The notes beneath the pieces were generated by a model. The model made no database searches. It was given only the letters and a program-made list of their open reading frames with translations, and had not been told where the DNA came from. The translations under genes and the position numbers were made by a program. Positions 52,904-62,314 of a stretch of DNA of 64,000 nucleotides are shown here, piece by piece; within the stretch, counting starts at the first letter, position 1; every line of letters starts with the position of its first letter. The DNA is from JBGTFE01 sp036403235 (GTDB taxonomy: Bacteria; Acidobacteriota; Blastocatellia; Pyrinomonadales; Pyrinomonadaceae): contig DASWRI010000033.1 in the NCBI GenBank assembly GCA_036403235.1, forward strand, positions 62,001 to 126,000, written 5' to 3'.

Positions 52904-53312
52904 ATTTTAATGTTAGCTGATTTGAAAGGAAAATGAAAAACTGTCGCTATCAAGAAAGCCGCGCGAGCGTTGCAGCATCGACAATATCCGCGCCGACGCC
53001 GATTTTTCGGTTTTTTCATTTTTTTGTAAGGTTTCACGAAAAAAAATCATTAAGGACAGATACCGAAAATTAAAAGGAAATATTTTCAATTTTCTTTTTA
53101 TCGACGCGGGCTTGAAATTTCCGATTTCCATCGAGACGCCGGGAGCCGGAAATTCAACCGGGAGGAGAAAAAATAAACCCTTCTCTTGAACAGCGTCGCG
53201 GCCGACGAAAAATAATTTGAAAAAGCCTGATAAGTTTTCGCTTCGTTTGGTGCGTTACCAGTTAGAAAGAAATTTTTCCCACCAAAATTTGAACTTTAGA
53301 GGAAAACAAAAA
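52904..53312. other. Intergenic region between lon and a secreted-protein gene
   Basis: About 400 bases, AT-rich toward lon. A strong GGAGGAG at 53161-53167 has no ATG, GTG or TTG in reach; ATAAAC follows. No clear promoter, stem or RNA gene is visible. Confidence 0.35.
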
Positions 53313-54227
53313 ATGAAAAAGAATATTAGTCTACTGATTTTATTAATTGCAATTCTTTTTCTCCCACAGCTCTCGCGAGGGGCAGAATTAATCACCAACG
53401 GCGGTTTTGAGACCGGCACATTTACCGGCTGGACGGCCATCGACGTGACCACAAACGTCTGGTACAACTGGCGCGTGACGACTGCGACCTGCGGCGCCTG
53501 TCTCGATATATGGACAAACGGCGGCTCGTCTCCGCATACGGGGACGCGTAGCGCCTGGAACGGCTGGGCGGCGGGAAATCCCGTCCCCGACGCGTATCGT
53601 CTCCGGCAGACGATAACCATCCCGAACAATCCGAACGAGCTGGTAAAGCTCAAATGGTTCGACCGTCTGCAATGGAATCTGGCGTTTCAGTCCGGCTCGG
53701 TGCTGCCGCAGTTTGTCATCGTCAACGTCTTAAATCCTTCCACCAACGCCGTTTTGCGGGAGCTTTACCGCTTTACCGCGCCGGCCGCCAGCCAGGGGCC
53801 GACCACGCCGCCCGGAGTTCCCTGGAATCAGCACGTGGCAAGCTTGACGGCTTACAAAGGACAGACGATTAAGCTTGAGTTCGAGTGCACGGTAGCGCAG
53901 AACGCGATGGGGCCGGGCATTTGTGAATTCGATGACATCAGCGTTCAGAATCTTGTGCCGACCTCGGCCGCGGTTCCAATCGGCGGCCGCATCGTTACGG
54001 CAAAGGATACGGGCATCGGAAATGTCATCGTAAATTTGACCGATTCGCACGGCGTTGTCAGAACAGCCAGAACGAATCCCTTTGGTTATTACCGTTTCGA
54101 TGATGTCAGTGTCGGCGACACATACATTATCAGCGTCTCTTCAAAAAGCTACACGTTCAGCCAGTCTTCGCAGGTGCTGAATGTGACGCAGGAAACCAGC
54201 GAGGTAAACTTTAACGCCGACAATTAA
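53313..54227 (+). CDS. Secreted protein with carboxypeptidase-regulatory-like C-terminus
   Basis: 304 residues from the ATG at 53313, preceded by AGAGGA. A signal peptide (LLILLIAILFLPQLSRGAE) is followed by a jelly-roll-like stretch (LITNGGFETGTFTGWTAIDV) similar to carbohydrate-binding or PEP-CTERM style modules. It has a Cys pair CGACLDIW. The last ~90 residues (VPIGGRIVTAKDTGIGNVIV, PFGYYRFDDVSVGDTYIISV) match the C-terminal domain of the protein at 14898. Likely exported to the surface. No catalytic motif is seen. Confidence 0.75.
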   Translation: MKKNISLLILLIAILFLPQLSRGAELITNGGFETGTFTGWTAIDVTTNVWYNWRVTTATCGACLDIWTNGGSSPHTGTRSAWNGWAAGNPVPDAYRLRQTITIPNNPNELVKLKWFDRLQWNLAFQSGSVLPQFVIVNVLNPSTNAVLRELYRFTAPAASQGPTTPPGVPWNQHVASLTAYKGQTIKLEFECTVAQNAMGPGICEFDDISVQNLVPTSAAVPIGGRIVTAKDTGIGNVIVNLTDSHGVVRTARTNPFGYYRFDDVSVGDTYIISVSSKSYTFSQSSQVLNVTQETSEVNFNADN

Positions 54228-54241
54228 ACTTCTCTCCTAAG

Positions 54242-54306
54242 AAAGCAAAAGCAGATTGGCAGGTTTGATTTAAAAATTCTAATCCGCCGCTCTGCTTTTG
54301 CTTTTT
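54242..54306. terminator. Bidirectional terminator between converging genes
   Basis: Perfect 14-bp stem AAAGCAAAAGCAGA (54242-54255) and TCTGCTTTTGCTTT (54291-54304) followed by T residues; a 35-base loop can fold further. It serves the secreted-protein gene and possibly nrdR. Confidence 0.75.
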
Positions 54307-54335
54307 AAAATTATCGTAGAAATTCCGTTCGGCCT

Positions 54336-54824
54336 TTATTTTTTGCTGCGTTTTCGTTTGCTTGATTTGTCGCGCGCGCGGACGAGATATTTGAGCTCGG
54401 TCATGAATTCGGAAACGTCTTCGAATTCGAGATAAACGGATGCGAAACGGACGTAGGCGACTTTGTCGAGCGCTTTGAGGCGTTTCATGATGATTTTACC
54501 GACATCGCTGGTGGAAAGCTCGCGGTCGGGCGAATCCTGAACGTTTTTTTCGACGTCGTCGACGATTGATTCGAGCTGTGAAGCGGAAATCGGGCGTTTT
54601 TCGCAGGCGCGCAGGAGTCCGCCCATAATTTTATTGCGGTCGAAAGTTTCGCGGCGGCCGTCCTTTTTGATGACCATGTACGGAATTTCGTCTATCCGCT
54701 CGTAGGACGTAAAACGTCTGCCGCATTCGAGACATTCGCGCCGACGGCGAATCGAGTGGCCGTCTTTCGCCTCGCGCGAATCGACCACTTTATCTTCCAG
54801 AAATCCGCAAAATGGACACTTCAT
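54336..54824 (-). CDS. nrdR: Ribonucleotide reductase regulator NrdR
   Basis: 162 residues. It begins MKCPFCGFLEDKVVDSREAKD with the zinc ribbon CPFC...CLECGRRF, then the ATP-cone domain (VIKKDGRRETFDRNKIMGGLLRACEKR). NrdR senses (d)ATP and represses ribonucleotide reductase genes. No reductase gene is present in this window. The gene is preceded by a run of GTGGATA-type heptamers. Confidence 0.95.
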   Translation of the reverse strand: MKCPFCGFLEDKVVDSREAKDGHSIRRRRECLECGRRFTSYERIDEIPYMVIKKDGRRETFDRNKIMGGLLRACEKRPISASQLESIVDDVEKNVQDSPDRELSTSDVGKIIMKRLKALDKVAYVRFASVYLEFEDVSEFMTELKYLVRARDKSSKRKRSKK

Positions 54825-54830
54825 AAATTA

Positions 54831-54860
54831 GTGGACAGTGAATAGTGGATAGTGAATAGT
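54831..54860. repeat. Four tandem heptamers (GTGAATA/GTGGATA)
   Basis: GTGGACA, GTGAATA, GTGGATA, GTGAATA in exact 7-base register, just upstream of nrdR. No clear opposite arm is seen; weak TTTCACTT units at 54899-54918 could pair. Confidence 0.7.
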
Positions 54861-54901
54861 TTAAGAAATTTTCGCTTTCTTTGCTTTTCGTTTCTCATTT
54901 T

Positions 54902-56032
54902 TCACTTTAGTTTTTCACTTTCCGCCTCGCCTTCCTCAATTTCTTCGACGGCATGCTCGCTCGACAGAAGGCTTCTAAAGCGGGCAATCGAAATATCGCC
55001 GTGGAAAAAATAATAAAATCCGAAAATCAGCGCGGGCGCGAAATAAACCAGATGCATCACGATTGAAACCGCCGCCCCATCTTCCTGCCCGACATTCAAA
55101 AGCGACAAGCTGTAAGCGACGACCACGTGAAACGCTCCGGCAGCGCCGCCCGGCGTCGGAATCAGCGAGCCCATCGAAGCGCAGAACATCACAAACATCG
55201 CGCCGCCGAGCGTAATCTTAACCGGCAGGTTGAACGCCAGAATAACGAGCCACGTCGGGACGGCAATCGAAAGCCAGAGCATTATCGACCAAAAAACGAC
55301 CGAAACGATTTCGCGCCAATTTTTTAGAATCTGCAAAGACGCGGCGAGTTGTTCGAGCAGGCTGATAAAAAGTTTGCGGAGGCGGCGCGGAACAAATTTT
55401 CTGTCCGTAACTCTTTCCATCCAGCCGATTATCTGCGGCGCGAACTTTTGATAAACGTATAAGCTCAAAAAACCGACAGCGACACCGGCCAGCATCAAAT
55501 TGCCGACAAATTTTATTTTATCGAAATCCTTTGCGTGTTCCGCTGGCGGCGCCAACCAAAGCAGCGTAATCGAAAAAAAGCAAATCAGCGCGGCCAAATC
55601 GAAAATTCGCTCGACGCCGAGAGTGACGAGCGCGGCTGACGGGCGAACGCGCTTGTCGCGCATCGGCAGCCACATCGGGCGAACGATTTCACCCGCCCGG
55701 CCGATAAAAAAGACCGCTGCAAATCCGACGGTCGTCGTCGCAAAAAGCTCTTTCAAAGAACTTTCGGTAATCGGTTCGAGCAAAACCTTCCAGCGTACCG
55801 CGCGCAAAAAATACCCGAGACAAATAATCAGAGTCGCCAAAATGATGTACGAAGCGTTTGCCCGGCGCAAACTCTGGCTGACTTCCTGCCAATTCAAATT
55901 TCGCCCGAAAAACCAAACGATAAAAATGGCGAATAAAAATAGTAATAAAAACTTTATGTATTTCTGCAAATCGATTCCCGACCTTGAAGATAAAACTTTC
56001 TCATTAAAAAATGTATTAATTAACTCCTGCAT
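54902..56032 (-). CDS. UPF0104 / lysylphosphatidylglycerol-synthase-TM-like protein
   Basis: 376 residues with about eight hydrophobic segments. IILATLIICLGYFLRAVRWKVLL, FAAVFFIGRAGEIVRPMWL and the later PTPGGAAGAFHVVVAYSL are typical of the flippase-like (LPG synthase TM) family. Proteins of this group move or modify lipids at the inner membrane; some are flippases for lipid or glycan carriers. The lipid is not known. No catalytic synthase domain is attached. Confidence 0.85.
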   Translation of the reverse strand: MQELINTFFNEKVLSSRSGIDLQKYIKFLLLFLFAIFIVWFFGRNLNWQEVSQSLRRANASYIILATLIICLGYFLRAVRWKVLLEPITESSLKELFATTTVGFAAVFFIGRAGEIVRPMWLPMRDKRVRPSAALVTLGVERIFDLAALICFFSITLLWLAPPAEHAKDFDKIKFVGNLMLAGVAVGFLSLYVYQKFAPQIIGWMERVTDRKFVPRRLRKLFISLLEQLAASLQILKNWREIVSVVFWSIMLWLSIAVPTWLVILAFNLPVKITLGGAMFVMFCASMGSLIPTPGGAAGAFHVVVAYSLSLLNVGQEDGAAVSIVMHLVYFAPALIFGFYYFFHGDISIARFRSLLSSEHAVEEIEEGEAESEKLK

Positions 56033-56081
56033 ACTTTAACAGTTGTCGAAAATATGCAATAAAGACAAAAGATACTATATC

Positions 56082-56188
56082 GAGGTGAAAAGTGAAAAGT
56101 GAAAAGTGAAAAGTGAGCGGGAAATTAAGGCGCGAGAATGAATTTTCCGTCTTACCTTTTCACTTTTCGCTTTTCACCTCTCACTTTC
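56082..56188. repeat. Tandem GTGAAAA heptamers with opposite arm
   Basis: GTGAAAA occurs four times in a row at 56085-56112. The right arm at 56153-56188 carries TTTTCAC and TTTTCGC units (reverse complement). It lies between the divergent UPF0104 and ECF sigma genes. Confidence 0.8.
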
Positions 56189-56293
56189 TTTGGAACTTTT
56201 CCTTTTCGGCTTTCGTAAAAAAACTTTGACAGAGCGAGATTTGTCAGCTTTGTTGCTTTACCGGGAGCATTCGCTTTTTGGGAGAAAACAACG

Positions 56294-56887
56294 TTGGAAG
56301 CATTAAAAATAGCAACGGAAAATAACGGAATTGAACTTGTGCGTCGTTGCCGCGCAGGTGACGGCAGTGCCTGGGAAGAGATTGTGTCGCAGTTTTCGCG
56401 GCGCATATTCAATCTCGCCTACCGTTTTACGTCGAGCGTCGAAGCCGCCGAGGATTTGACGCAGGAAGTTTTTATCAGGATTTACAAAACGCTCGACCAG
56501 TACGACGCGAAACAGGGCGATTTGGCGAATTGGCTGATGCGGCTCGCCAGAAATTTGATAATTGACGATTACCGGCATCGCCAGCGCAATCCGCAAAATT
56601 CGATGGCTGACGACGTTGAAGACCACACGTTTCACCTGCGCGCCGTCGGAACATCGGCGCAGAAGGAAATCGAGCGCCGCGAGCTTTGTGTTCAGGTGCA
56701 GGAAGGAATCGACAAGCTGCCGCCGGATTTGAGAACGTGCGTGATTCTGCGCGACATCGAAGAATTGAGCTATCAGGAAATCGTCGATGTTTTGAAGATT
56801 CCCGAAGGAACGGTCAAATCGCGCATCAATCGCGGCCGCATCGAATTAGCGAAGGTTTTAAGGAGAATGAGAGTCGTAAATATTTAG
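56294..56887 (+). CDS. ECF sigma factor (SigW/RpoE-like)
   Basis: 197 residues; the start is a TTG at 56294 with GGGAG about 10 bases upstream. Region 2 is at ~25-95 (FSRRIFNLAYRFTSSVEAAEDLTQEVFIRIYKTL, split over helices) and region 4 is at ~140-190 (LPPDLRTCVILRDIEELSYQEIVDVL, GTVKSRINRGRIEL). It is followed 66 bases later by an anti-sigma gene, forming the usual pair. It differs from the sigma at 8246, which has a longer N-terminus. Confidence 0.93.
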   Translation: MEALKIATENNGIELVRRCRAGDGSAWEEIVSQFSRRIFNLAYRFTSSVEAAEDLTQEVFIRIYKTLDQYDAKQGDLANWLMRLARNLIIDDYRHRQRNPQNSMADDVEDHTFHLRAVGTSAQKEIERRELCVQVQEGIDKLPPDLRTCVILRDIEELSYQEIVDVLKIPEGTVKSRINRGRIELAKVLRRMRVVNI

Positions 56888-56953
56888 TTTGAGGCAAAAA
56901 ATTATGAATATTATCGCCGCTAACAAACCGATTTAATTTCAAGGGGTTGGATT

Positions 56954-57742
56954 ATGAATTACACTGACGAAAAAATCATAAAGTGTTCGGAGTTCGAAGA
57001 GCTTCTCACCGATTATTTGGACGGAGCTCTGGACAAACAAACTCACAAGGCGGTCGCCGCTCACGCTCTGCGCTGCCCGCTCTGCCACGCGCTTTTGAAC
57101 GAAGTTAAAGACGCGCTCGAGCTGTGTCACGAGATGACCGCGCCGAAAGCGTCCCTGACGCATCTCGAAGCGCGGATTCTCACGATGACAGCGCCCGAAA
57201 CGGCGATGTCGTGCAGTCAATTTGAAGAACATTTAACCGATTATCTGGACGGATTTTTGCCCGCGACGCTTTTCCATAGATGGGAGCGCCACGCCGTCCT
57301 GTGCGAAAGTTGCACGGATTTGCCGGGCGAAGTCGTCCGCTCGATTGCGGCCTGCTACACCTACAAAATGGACGAGCTGCCGATTCCCGAAGGTCTGCAC
57401 GCCAAGATTCTGCAATCGACGCTCGGAACGACCAAAGCGAAAGCGGTTAAAGCTTCGTGGAGCTCGCAGGCGGCCGAATGGATGCGCGGATTCCGTCTGC
57501 CGATTAGTATTCCGCAGCTCGCGCCGGTCGCGATGATTATGCTTTTCGCCGTTCTCTTTTTCGGTTCGACCGTTTCGGCCGACGGCTCGTTCGGCGGAGT
57601 TTATCAAAAGAGTTTCGAACTGGCCGAGCAGACCTACAAGCAAAGCGCGGACGCCGTTCTCGGAGGCGAAGAAACAAACGAAAAAAAGTCGACTCAGGAG
57701 CCTGTTCGGGGAACATTTGTCGATAACGAGGAAAAGAAATAA
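56954..57742 (+). CDS. Anti-sigma factor with two zinc-finger modules
   Basis: 262 residues. Two copies of the zf-HC2 module: residues ~8-45 (FEELLTDYLDGALDKQTHKAVAAHALRCPLCH) and ~88-125 (FEEHLTDYLDGFLPATLFHRWERHAVLCESC). One membrane helix near 205 (APVAMIMLFAVLFFGSTVSA) and a short exported tail follow. Anti-sigma factors usually have one such module, so the duplication is notable. It is coupled to the next gene, overlapping by one base (TAATG). Confidence 0.88.
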   Translation: MNYTDEKIIKCSEFEELLTDYLDGALDKQTHKAVAAHALRCPLCHALLNEVKDALELCHEMTAPKASLTHLEARILTMTAPETAMSCSQFEEHLTDYLDGFLPATLFHRWERHAVLCESCTDLPGEVVRSIAACYTYKMDELPIPEGLHAKILQSTLGTTKAKAVKASWSSQAAEWMRGFRLPISIPQLAPVAMIMLFAVLFFGSTVSADGSFGGVYQKSFELAEQTYKQSADAVLGGEETNEKKSTQEPVRGTFVDNEEKK

Positions 57743-58509
57743 TGAATTGTGCATATCACGGGCATAATGTAGCGGTTGTCAATTGTAACGGGTGCGGAAA
57801 ACCTCTGTGTCCGGCGTGCGACCACCGCATCAAAGGTTTTCCATACTGCCAGGATTGCATCGTGCTGGGCGTCGAACTTTTGAGAAATCATCATAATCCG
57901 TCGTATGTTCCGGTCGTTAAAGCGAACACGTCGCCGTTTGTCGCGACGCTGCTTTCGTTTATCTGTCCGGGCCTCGGCGCGGCCTATAACGGCCAGACGA
58001 CAAAGGCTTTGATTTATTTCGCCGTTTTTGTCGGGCTCATTCAGATGGCGATTTTGACGGGCGGAATTCCGGTTTTCGTATTCGGATTTCTCGGAATGTG
58101 GGCTTACACGGCGGTCGACGCGTGGAAAACGGCCAGGCTGATTCGCTCGGGCGTAACGCCCGAAGGCGCGGAAGATTTTATCGTCCAGAGATTTGCCGGC
58201 AACCCAAAGCTCTGGGGAATCGTCTTAACGTTTCTCGGAGTTTCGTTCTTCATCCAGGCTTTTTTCGATTTCCGCAGATTTATAAAAGGCGTTTTGCCGG
58301 TTTTACTGATTGTTTTCGGCATCTATCTGCTTCGCAATCATATTTTCAAATCGAGTAAAGCAAATCAGGATTGGACGAAGTACCAGAATCAGACGAGCGC
58401 GCCGACGTTTGTCAGCGCCATCGGCGACGCGAGTTTTCGCACAAACGATTTCTCCCCGGAGAACGATTTTGAAACTCAAACGCGCGTCAGGACGTGGAAA
58501 AAAGGTTAG
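57742..58509 (+). CDS. B-box zinc-finger membrane protein
   Basis: 255 residues. The N-terminus has a B-box-type zinc site (CAYHGHNVAVVNCNGCGKPLC, then CDHRIKGFPYCQDC). Three to four membrane helices follow (TLLSFICPGLGAAYNGQTTKAL, LIYFAVFVGLIQMAIL, VLPVLLIVFGIYLL). The GLGAAYNGQ stretch resembles TM2-type membrane proteins. The gene overlaps the anti-sigma gene by one base, so it is part of the ECF operon. Its role is unknown; it may signal to or stabilise the anti-sigma factor. Confidence 0.7.
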   Translation: MNCAYHGHNVAVVNCNGCGKPLCPACDHRIKGFPYCQDCIVLGVELLRNHHNPSYVPVVKANTSPFVATLLSFICPGLGAAYNGQTTKALIYFAVFVGLIQMAILTGGIPVFVFGFLGMWAYTAVDAWKTARLIRSGVTPEGAEDFIVQRFAGNPKLWGIVLTFLGVSFFIQAFFDFRRFIKGVLPVLLIVFGIYLLRNHIFKSSKANQDWTKYQNQTSAPTFVSAIGDASFRTNDFSPENDFETQTRVRTWKKG

Positions 58510-58606
58510 AAAATTTTGTATTATGGTAAACGAGCGGATTTAGTAATTTATTTTTATTAAGACCGTTTGCTTGAAAAAGTCAGCTATTTTGAAAGGATTT
58601 TAAGTT

Positions 58607-58816
58607 ATGCCAATTTTAAAAGCAGCCGGAGTCGGCGGAAGCATTTTAGTTATTCTCGCTTTAATTATTACTTTCTTAAAACAAATTATTGCCTTTATCG
58701 GTTTTCTGACACTGGCGATTAAAATTATAGTCGTAGTCGCCTTCGTCGCCCTGCTTATCGGCGTCGGACTGCTGGTTTTGCGAAGCTTTAACGACCGGCG
58801 CAAAGCCAAAGAATAA
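58607..58816 (+). CDS. Small membrane protein
   Basis: 69 residues with two hydrophobic helices (GGSILVILALIITFLKQIIA and VVAFVALLIGVGLLVLRSF) and a basic end. AAAGGA lies 14 bases before the start. Not recognised. It follows the ECF operon by 97 bases. Confidence 0.65.
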   Translation: MPILKAAGVGGSILVILALIITFLKQIIAFIGFLTLAIKIIVVVAFVALLIGVGLLVLRSFNDRRKAKE

Positions 58817-59079
58817 CCGAATCCTTTCCGCTTTCGAGCCGGCGCAAAAACTTGCGTGTTTGCATTTTGCGGCGGCTTATGATAATTTTCTTTTTTCTAT
58901 CATAAGGTAATTAAATATAGTTTAGGTTAATTATACCCCTACTAATTAATAGAGTATTTTTATTTTTAAAAATACTCGGAGTTAGAATCGCGTTAGTCGC
59001 TCGCGGCTGAACCAGCGTGATTCCGTGTGCTGAAAGCAGTTTTTTCGGCGCGAAATCAACAAAGGAGCTTAAAAGCGTA

Positions 59080-59913
59080 ATGCAAAAAAACAATAAGTAT
59101 TATACTTTCTTATTATCGCATTCATTTAAATCAAAAATTTACATTCGCAGAGTCAAGGTTTCAAAAAAAGTTTTACACACAACCAGTTTTGCATCTCTTT
59201 TTTTACTAATCGGCGTCTTTTCCTTCGGAATAAGCGGCCTTGTCGATAAAACGACTTTTGCCAAAACCGAAAATTCGAACTTGAGTACGGCAGCAATCGT
59301 TGCCGTAGGCACGAGCCAGGAACAGCCGGACAATCAAGATTCAAAATCAGTCAATTACGAGCGTCCCGACAGTTATTCCGTTAACTCGGGCGGCCCGGAC
59401 ATTCAATTAACCAAGCCCGAATCCGAAGCGGAAGCGGAGCAGATGGAAATTGAGCTTAAACGCATCGAAGCGACCAGCGCGGCGGAATATCTGCCGACCG
59501 TCTGGGCGCATCTCGGCAAAATCAACAACGAATTCGGTTTCCGCCGCAATCCGTTCGGCGGCCGGACTTACGAGTTTCATCCCGGAATGGACATCGACGG
59601 CGAGCGCGGCGATACGGTGACGGCTCCGGCCAACGGGACTGTTATCAAAGCGGGTTGGACGGGAGGCTACGGCAATATGATTGAGATTGACCACGGCAAC
59701 GGTCTGACGACGCGCTACGGTCATCTTTCCGAAATCGAAGTTCAGGTCGGCGACACAATCACGCGCGGGCAGCTTATCGGGCTTATCGGCACGACCGGCC
59801 GCTCGACCGGGCCGCATCTTCATTACGAGCTGCGTCTGAACGACAAGGCGATTAATCCGCGCCGTTTTCTTCCGCCCGAGCCGGTCGAACTTAGCGAGTT
59901 AATCAAGAAATAA
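59080..59913 (+). CDS. M23-family peptidoglycan endopeptidase
   Basis: 277 residues from the ATG at 59080, preceded by AAGGAG. One N-terminal membrane segment (FASLFLLIGVFSFGISGLV) anchors it. The C-terminal LytM domain reads EFHPGMDIDGERGD with zinc ligands His and Asp, YGNMIEIDHGNGL, YGHLSEIEVQVGD and TGPHLHYEL with the final HxH. It cleaves peptidoglycan crosslinks, or if a partner, regulates amidases. It is ended by a terminator. A linker of ~70 residues rich in Glu separates membrane and catalytic parts. Confidence 0.9.
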   Translation: MQKNNKYYTFLLSHSFKSKIYIRRVKVSKKVLHTTSFASLFLLIGVFSFGISGLVDKTTFAKTENSNLSTAAIVAVGTSQEQPDNQDSKSVNYERPDSYSVNSGGPDIQLTKPESEAEAEQMEIELKRIEATSAAEYLPTVWAHLGKINNEFGFRRNPFGGRTYEFHPGMDIDGERGDTVTAPANGTVIKAGWTGGYGNMIEIDHGNGLTTRYGHLSEIEVQVGDTITRGQLIGLIGTTGRSTGPHLHYELRLNDKAINPRRFLPPEPVELSELIKK

Positions 59914-59934
59914 GGGAAATTATTCTAAAAACAA

Positions 59935-59964
59935 AAAGCGAGTCTGGTTCGGCTCGCTTTTTTT
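59935..59964 (+). terminator. Rho-independent terminator after the M23 gene
   Basis: AAAGCGAGTC (59935-59944) pairs with GGCTCGCTTT (59951-59960), loop of six, then a T run. Confidence 0.9.
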
Positions 59965-60031
59965 CTTTGCGAAAAAATGGTAAGAAATAGTTATCAACTT
60001 TAATAAATAAAGGCTTTATTTTGATTACAAA

Positions 60032-62311
60032 ATGGGAAGGTATTTTTTGAACATGCGATTGAAATTTAACATTTTTTCATCATTTATTTTGACGTTTGCC
60101 GTTTTGCTTTCGACAGTTTCCTTTGCGATTGCCAAAGACGAAGGGATGTATACGCCCGACCAGATTGCAAAGCTTCCGCTCAAGCAAAGAGGCTTAAAAA
60201 TCAGCGTCGCCGAGCTTTATAATCCGAATGGCGTCGATATATCCGACGCCGTAATGCGCTTGAGCATCGGCTGCACGGGCGAATTCATCTCGCCGCAGGG
60301 CTTGATTTTGACCAATCACCACTGCGGTTTCGACGCGCTCGTCTCGGCTTCGACGCCGCAGAACGATTTTGCCAAAAACGGCTACAAAGCTGCTTCGATG
60401 GCCGACGAGCTCACCGCCAAACATTACAGTATTTTTATCACCAATCGCGTCGACGACGTGACGGCGAAAATCACAAAGGGAACGGAGACTTTGACCGGCG
60501 ACGCGTTCGCGCAGGCGATTAAAGCCAACACCGACAAAGTTCTGGAAGCAGAGAAAACTAAAGCTTCGGGAACCGCTAAAAACGGTTTCCAGCCGTTGGA
60601 CAGAAACCGCATCGGATTTTCTTATAACGCCAACGAGGTCGAAATAAAAACCGTCAACAGCGGTTATTATTATTACCTCTATGAAACGACTGAGATTAAA
60701 GACATTCGCGTCGTTTACGCGCCGGCTCAGGACATCGGATTTTTCGGCGGCGACCCGGATAATTTCGAGTGGTCGCGCCACACGGGCGATTACACTTTCC
60801 TGCGCGCATACGTCGCGCCCGACGGAACAAGCGCCGAATACGCGCCGACCAATGTTCCCTTCAAACCGAAAAAATTTCTGACGCTTTCGCTCGGCGGCGT
60901 CAAAGAAAACGATTTCGTAATGGTGATGGGCTATCCGGGCGGGACGACGCGCTATCGCGAAAGTCAGGCGGTCGATTACGCGGAAAGCGTCAACTACCCT
61001 TTTATTCATCAATATTATCGGGCGTGGAGCGACGCGCTTAAGCAAATCGGCGGGGACGACGAGGCCAAGCGCATAAAATACGCGAGCGATGTCGCCCAAT
61101 ACGACAACATCAGAAAGCTTTATGAAGGCAACGTGGCGGGGTTAAAACGCTCCGACGAGCTGAAAATAAAGCGCGACGAAGAAATGAAGTTCACGACGTG
61201 GGTTCAGGCCAACCCGCAGAGACAAGCGAAATACGGCGAAGTTCTCGCCAATCTTTCGCGCCTTTCCGGCGATTATTACAAAACAATCGCCCGCGACCGC
61301 GTTTTGCGCACGTTCCCGAACACGGCGAACACGCCCGTTTTCAACCAGATTTACAACGCCGTTCTCAGCGTTCAGCAGGGAAAAACCTTGACGACCGAGG
61401 AAAAGGTAAAAAGACTCAATGAAATTCAAACCGCTTTGAAAGACCGCGAGCCGGTTTTGGAGCGCGAGATGTTGAAATTCTTTCTAAAGGCGGCGGCCGA
61501 TTTGCCCGCCGAACAGAGATTTCAGGCAGATGAAACGCTTTTCAATCGTTATCAGGGCAAAGAACGCCGCGCGGCTGAAGAAACGTTTGCCGAATCGATT
61601 GCCGAAAGCAAGGATTTCGACACGGCCGACAAAATTCTCGCGCTTTACAGTATGCCGATGTCTGATTTGCGGAAAAAATATCCGAATATCGTCGATTTTA
61701 CGCTCGCACTCGCGCAGCAGCGAAACGATGTTCAGGTCAGAACCACGAAATTCAACTCGGAAATCGACCGTCAGCGCCTGCTTTACCAGCAAGGAATGGC
61801 TGAAATGAAAAAAATCACGCCTTACCCGGACGCCAATTCGACGCTGCGTTTTACATACGGCAACGTCAAAGGCTACAATCCGCGCGAAGCCGTCGTCTAT
61901 ACGCCGTTTACAACCTTAAAAGGCGTCATTGAAAAAGATACGGGCGTTTTCCCGTTTGACGTTCCCGAAAAACTGAAGGATTTGCAGGCGCGCCGGGATT
62001 TCGGCAGATACGGCGTCAATGATTCGGTTCCGGTCAATTTTCTCGCGTCGACCGACATTATCGGCGGAAACTCCGGCAGCCCGATTATGAACGGTTACGG
62101 CGAGCAGGTCGGAATCGTCTTTGACGCCAATTACGAAGGTTTGGGCAACGATATTTTCTTCGACCCCAATTACGGGCGCACGATTGCCGTCGATATTCGA
62201 TACGTTCTTTTCCTCGTCGAAAAATACGATAACATGAGCTGGATTATGAAGGAAATGAACATCAAAGCCCCGGGCGCAACGACTACAAAAGCCAAACGAG
62301 CCGGAGCTTAG
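60032..62311 (+). CDS. S46 dipeptidyl-peptidase (DPP7/DPP11-like)
   Basis: 759 residues. Signal peptide (ILTFAVLLSTVSFAIAKDEG); an in-frame ATG at 60053 is an alternative start. The catalytic His is in GLILTNHHCGFDAL, an Asp lies in the DPDNFEWSRHTGDYTFLRAY region, and the Ser is in IIGGNSGSPIMNGYGEQVG. Family S46 enzymes release dipeptides from the N-terminus of peptides in the periplasm. Length matches the family (700-760). It is a single gene with converging mtgA downstream. Confidence 0.93.
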   Translation: MGRYFLNMRLKFNIFSSFILTFAVLLSTVSFAIAKDEGMYTPDQIAKLPLKQRGLKISVAELYNPNGVDISDAVMRLSIGCTGEFISPQGLILTNHHCGFDALVSASTPQNDFAKNGYKAASMADELTAKHYSIFITNRVDDVTAKITKGTETLTGDAFAQAIKANTDKVLEAEKTKASGTAKNGFQPLDRNRIGFSYNANEVEIKTVNSGYYYYLYETTEIKDIRVVYAPAQDIGFFGGDPDNFEWSRHTGDYTFLRAYVAPDGTSAEYAPTNVPFKPKKFLTLSLGGVKENDFVMVMGYPGGTTRYRESQAVDYAESVNYPFIHQYYRAWSDALKQIGGDDEAKRIKYASDVAQYDNIRKLYEGNVAGLKRSDELKIKRDEEMKFTTWVQANPQRQAKYGEVLANLSRLSGDYYKTIARDRVLRTFPNTANTPVFNQIYNAVLSVQQGKTLTTEEKVKRLNEIQTALKDREPVLEREMLKFFLKAAADLPAEQRFQADETLFNRYQGKERRAAEETFAESIAESKDFDTADKILALYSMPMSDLRKKYPNIVDFTLALAQQRNDVQVRTTKFNSEIDRQRLLYQQGMAEMKKITPYPDANSTLRFTYGNVKGYNPREAVVYTPFTTLKGVIEKDTGVFPFDVPEKLKDLQARRDFGRYGVNDSVPVNFLASTDIIGGNSGSPIMNGYGEQVGIVFDANYEGLGNDIFFDPNYGRTIAVDIRYVLFLVEKYDNMSWIMKEMNIKAPGATTTKAKRAGA

Positions 62312-62314
62312 GAA

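Noticed and set aside
56085..56190. Possible CRISPR array
   Set aside because: Units are 7 nt with no unique spacers; they form an inverted repeat. No cas genes in the window.
60006..60020. AATAAAG-G-CTTTATT palindrome before the S46 gene
   Set aside because: Short and AT-rich; could arise by chance and no matching second site was found.
60194..61099. 301-residue open frame antisense to the S46 peptidase
   Set aside because: No ribosome site, no recognisable domain, lies wholly within a well-supported gene.
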